Shown here: positions 44,232-45,811 of the stretch, one piece after another
Numbering within the stretch: the stretch's first letter is position 1
Layout of the letters: every line of letters begins with the position of its first letter
Source: Erysipelotrichaceae bacterium
GTDB lineage: Bacteria; Bacillota_I; Bacilli_A; Erysipelotrichales; Erysipelotrichaceae
Length of the DNA: 45,811 bases
Direction: 5' to 3'
Assembly (NCBI GenBank): GCA_017550145.1
Contig: JAFZQG010000022.1
Location: forward strand, 1 to 45,811
The notes under the pieces: model-generated
The model's database searches: none
Told to the model about the DNA's origin: nothing
Seen by the model: the letters and a program-made list of their open reading frames with translations, nothing else
Made by a program: the position numbers and the translations under genes

Positions 44232-45449
44232 ATGTATCTTCATAGATCAATAGAAAATATATTGAAAAAAGCAACTCATCAGACGAAGGTTGTGCTGGTA
44301 ACAGGTGCTAGGCAGACAGGTAAGACAACAGTTATTCAAAATACTTTCCCTTATTATAATTACATTACTCTTGATGAGGAAAATATGCTGGTTCTGGCAA
44401 AAACAGATCCGTCGCTTTTCTTCAAGGATCAGGAATATCCTCTGATCATTGATGAAGTCCAATATGCAGAAGAACTGTTTAGGACAATTAAACTGATTGT
44501 TGATAGAAAAGCAGAAAAGGGACAGATGATCCTTACCGGTTCACAGACTCACAAACTGATGGAAGCAGCATCATCGATGCTGGTAGGCAGAATGAGCGTC
44601 CTGGAAATGAGCGGTCTGTCCTTGCGTGAGATCTTCAAAGTAAATTATGATAAACCATTCATTCCGACAGATGAATACATCAAAAATCGGAAGAAGCATC
44701 TGACTAAATATGATGATCTCTGGAAGAGAATCCACAGAGGTTCAATGCCGGAGCTTTTGGATGAAGAAAGAGATTGGGAGTGGTTCTATCGCGACTATAT
44801 CCGTACCTATCTGGAGAGAGATATCCGTAAGATCATCAATCTGAAGGATGAACTCAAGTTCAGATTATTTCTTGTATCACTAGCCGCCAGGTCTGGTCAG
44901 ATCATTGTCTACGAAGATATTGCCAGTGATGTCGGTGTTGATATCAAGACAATACAGAATTGGCTGTCGATCGTTGAAACCAGCGGTATAGTCAAACTGA
45001 TCCACACCTATAAAAACAACGTCATTAAACGGATGATCAAATCGCCGAAACTGTACTTTATGGATACAGGACTTGTGTGTTATCTTGTGGGCTGGAAGAC
45101 AAGTGAACAGGCAAGAAACGGCGCAATGTCAGGAAATATCTTTGAGACATTTGTAATGAGTGAGATCATCAAAAGCTATTACAACGCCGGAAAAGATATT
45201 AAAGACACATTGTTTTATTATCGTGACAAGGATAAGAAAGAGATCGATCTGCTTATCCTGGAAGACGGAATCATCTATCCGGTAGAAATCAAATCTGCCG
45301 CTTCGGTCAGAAAGGATATGATCAAGAATTTCTCTGTATTAGGAAATAACAAAGAGATTTCTGTCGGAAGAGGAGCAGTGATCTGTCTGAGTGAAAATAT
45401 CGTTCCAATAACTGAAGAAGTTGATGCACTTCCGATCGAATATATATAG
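44232..45449 (+). CDS. AAA ATPase with DUF4143 (AAA_14) domain, 405 aa
   Basis: Walker A is TGARQTGKTT (24-33) and Walker B is YPLIIDEVQYAEE, followed by the ILTGSQTHKLMEAAS sensor. The C-terminal DUF4143 domain includes DTGLVCYLVG, GNIFETFVMSEIIK and the PD-(D/E)xK-like YRDKDKKEIDLLILED...YPVEIKSA, with the order D-x-L-x-x-(E-I-K). The family is widespread, function unclear; a nuclease- or transcription-linked ATPase is proposed. AAAGGAGA precedes the start. Confidence 0.9.
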   Translation: MYLHRSIENILKKATHQTKVVLVTGARQTGKTTVIQNTFPYYNYITLDEENMLVLAKTDPSLFFKDQEYPLIIDEVQYAEELFRTIKLIVDRKAEKGQMILTGSQTHKLMEAASSMLVGRMSVLEMSGLSLREIFKVNYDKPFIPTDEYIKNRKKHLTKYDDLWKRIHRGSMPELLDEERDWEWFYRDYIRTYLERDIRKIINLKDELKFRLFLVSLAARSGQIIVYEDIASDVGVDIKTIQNWLSIVETSGIVKLIHTYKNNVIKRMIKSPKLYFMDTGLVCYLVGWKTSEQARNGAMSGNIFETFVMSEIIKSYYNAGKDIKDTLFYYRDKDKKEIDLLILEDGIIYPVEIKSAASVRKDMIKNFSVLGNNKEISVGRGAVICLSENIVPITEEVDALPIEYI

Positions 45450-45671
45450 AAACGTTGATCTGAAATTATATAAAATCAAGAAAGATATCAGACAATTCGT
45501 CTTGAGAATAATTGATGTGAATATTGTTTAATTACAGAACTATCGAATTCCTGCTACTGTATTGGGTGTGAAACTGCTGTCTGAACTAACTGATTAGAAT
45601 GAGATTTCAACTGTTCGGCTACAGCGAATTCCACTTTGCAGATATGGTTCATAAAAGTGTAGTTTTCTAGC

Positions 45672-45811
45672 CTATTTTGGGTTAAGTTCATTCAGAATCT
45701 TAATTATGGAAGCTGCAGCATCCACGTTGATCAGGTTGAAGCATCTTTCAAAAGAAACAGCAAGATCTCTTTTATAGAGCGGAACTTCTTTCAGATCGAT
45801 CTTGATCCTGG
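45672..45811 (-). CDS. C-terminal end of a minus-strand gene cut by the window edge
   Basis: Read from the right edge leftward, the reverse strand is open for 45 codons: RIKIDLKEVPLYKRDLAVSF, then ERCFNLINVDAAASIIKILN and ELNPK before TAG (45672). Composition and codons look like real coding sequence. The rest is outside the window, so no function is assigned. The 220 nt between the DUF4143 stop and this end hold no gene I can support. Confidence 0.45.
   Translation of the reverse strand, partial: RIKIDLKEVPLYKRDLAVSFERCFNLINVDAAASIIKILNELNPK

Overview
The window looks like chromosome of a low-GC Gram-positive gut bacterium, most likely an Erysipelotrichaceae-type Firmicute. This is an inference from several features: abundant sugar PTS genes, CcpA-type cre boxes, an LTA-synthase-like membrane enzyme, Gram-positive lipoprotein signals, strong AGGAGG ribosome sites, and host-glycan and Amadori-product catabolism. 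No 16S rRNA or other taxonomic marker is present.

Region 1 (1-10191) is an AT-rich accessory block, all on the + strand. It starts inside a helicase/methylase-like restriction protein that enters from the left edge. A tightly overlapping operon follows (1247-7837): a 74-aa protein, a 934-aa protein combining an RNA polymerase alpha-CTD-like segment with a sigma region-4-like helix-turn-helix, a GHKL (MutL/MORC/Hsp90-type) ATPase, and two proteins I do not recognise. It resembles a restriction or anti-phage system, but I cannot match it to a named one. A DUF2971 gene, a coiled-coil protein and a zinc-ribbon protein follow.

Region 2 (10192-15951) is the most unusual part. Four copies of an attachment-like module lie in tandem. 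Each has a paired 11-bp direct repeat (consensus YCGTGGAAAAT) and then, at exactly 149 nt (copies A and C) or 160 nt (copies B and D), an 11-bp core GYGTCCACCAT. The cores cut the DNA into cassettes of 2540, 1884 and 1176 bp. The cassettes carry a phosphoglycerol-transferase-like membrane enzyme, a frameshifted AlbA/HATPase regulator and a DUF3800 gene with an internal stop. A C-terminal relic of a tyrosine recombinase lies next to the first core. I read this as a stack of integrative or cis-mobilisable elements accreted at one site and now decaying.

Region 3 (16000-24100) is backbone: a possible structured RNA, a PPP-type phosphatase, a lipoprotein, a transsulfuration-family PLP enzyme, a Phd/VapC toxin-antitoxin pair, a mannose-family PTS (IIC, IID, and IIB in a separate unit) with cre boxes, tRNA-Ala(CGC), and a Fic protein.

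Region 4 (24240-45811) is mostly carbohydrate metabolism and regulation. It holds a PAS/degenerate-GGDEF/EAL protein followed by a GH29 fucosidase; a beta-glucoside-type PTS IIBC with a GH1 6-phospho-beta-glucosidase and a IIA; a LysR regulator divergent from a YitT-like protein; a fructoselysine kinase/deglycase pair; a DUF2442-XRE regulator under a perfect palindrome; a TROVE/DUF2828-like vWA protein; two esterases followed by a sugar ABC importer; and an AAA/DUF4143 ATPase. Most units end in clear intrinsic terminators. A minus-strand gene enters from the right edge.
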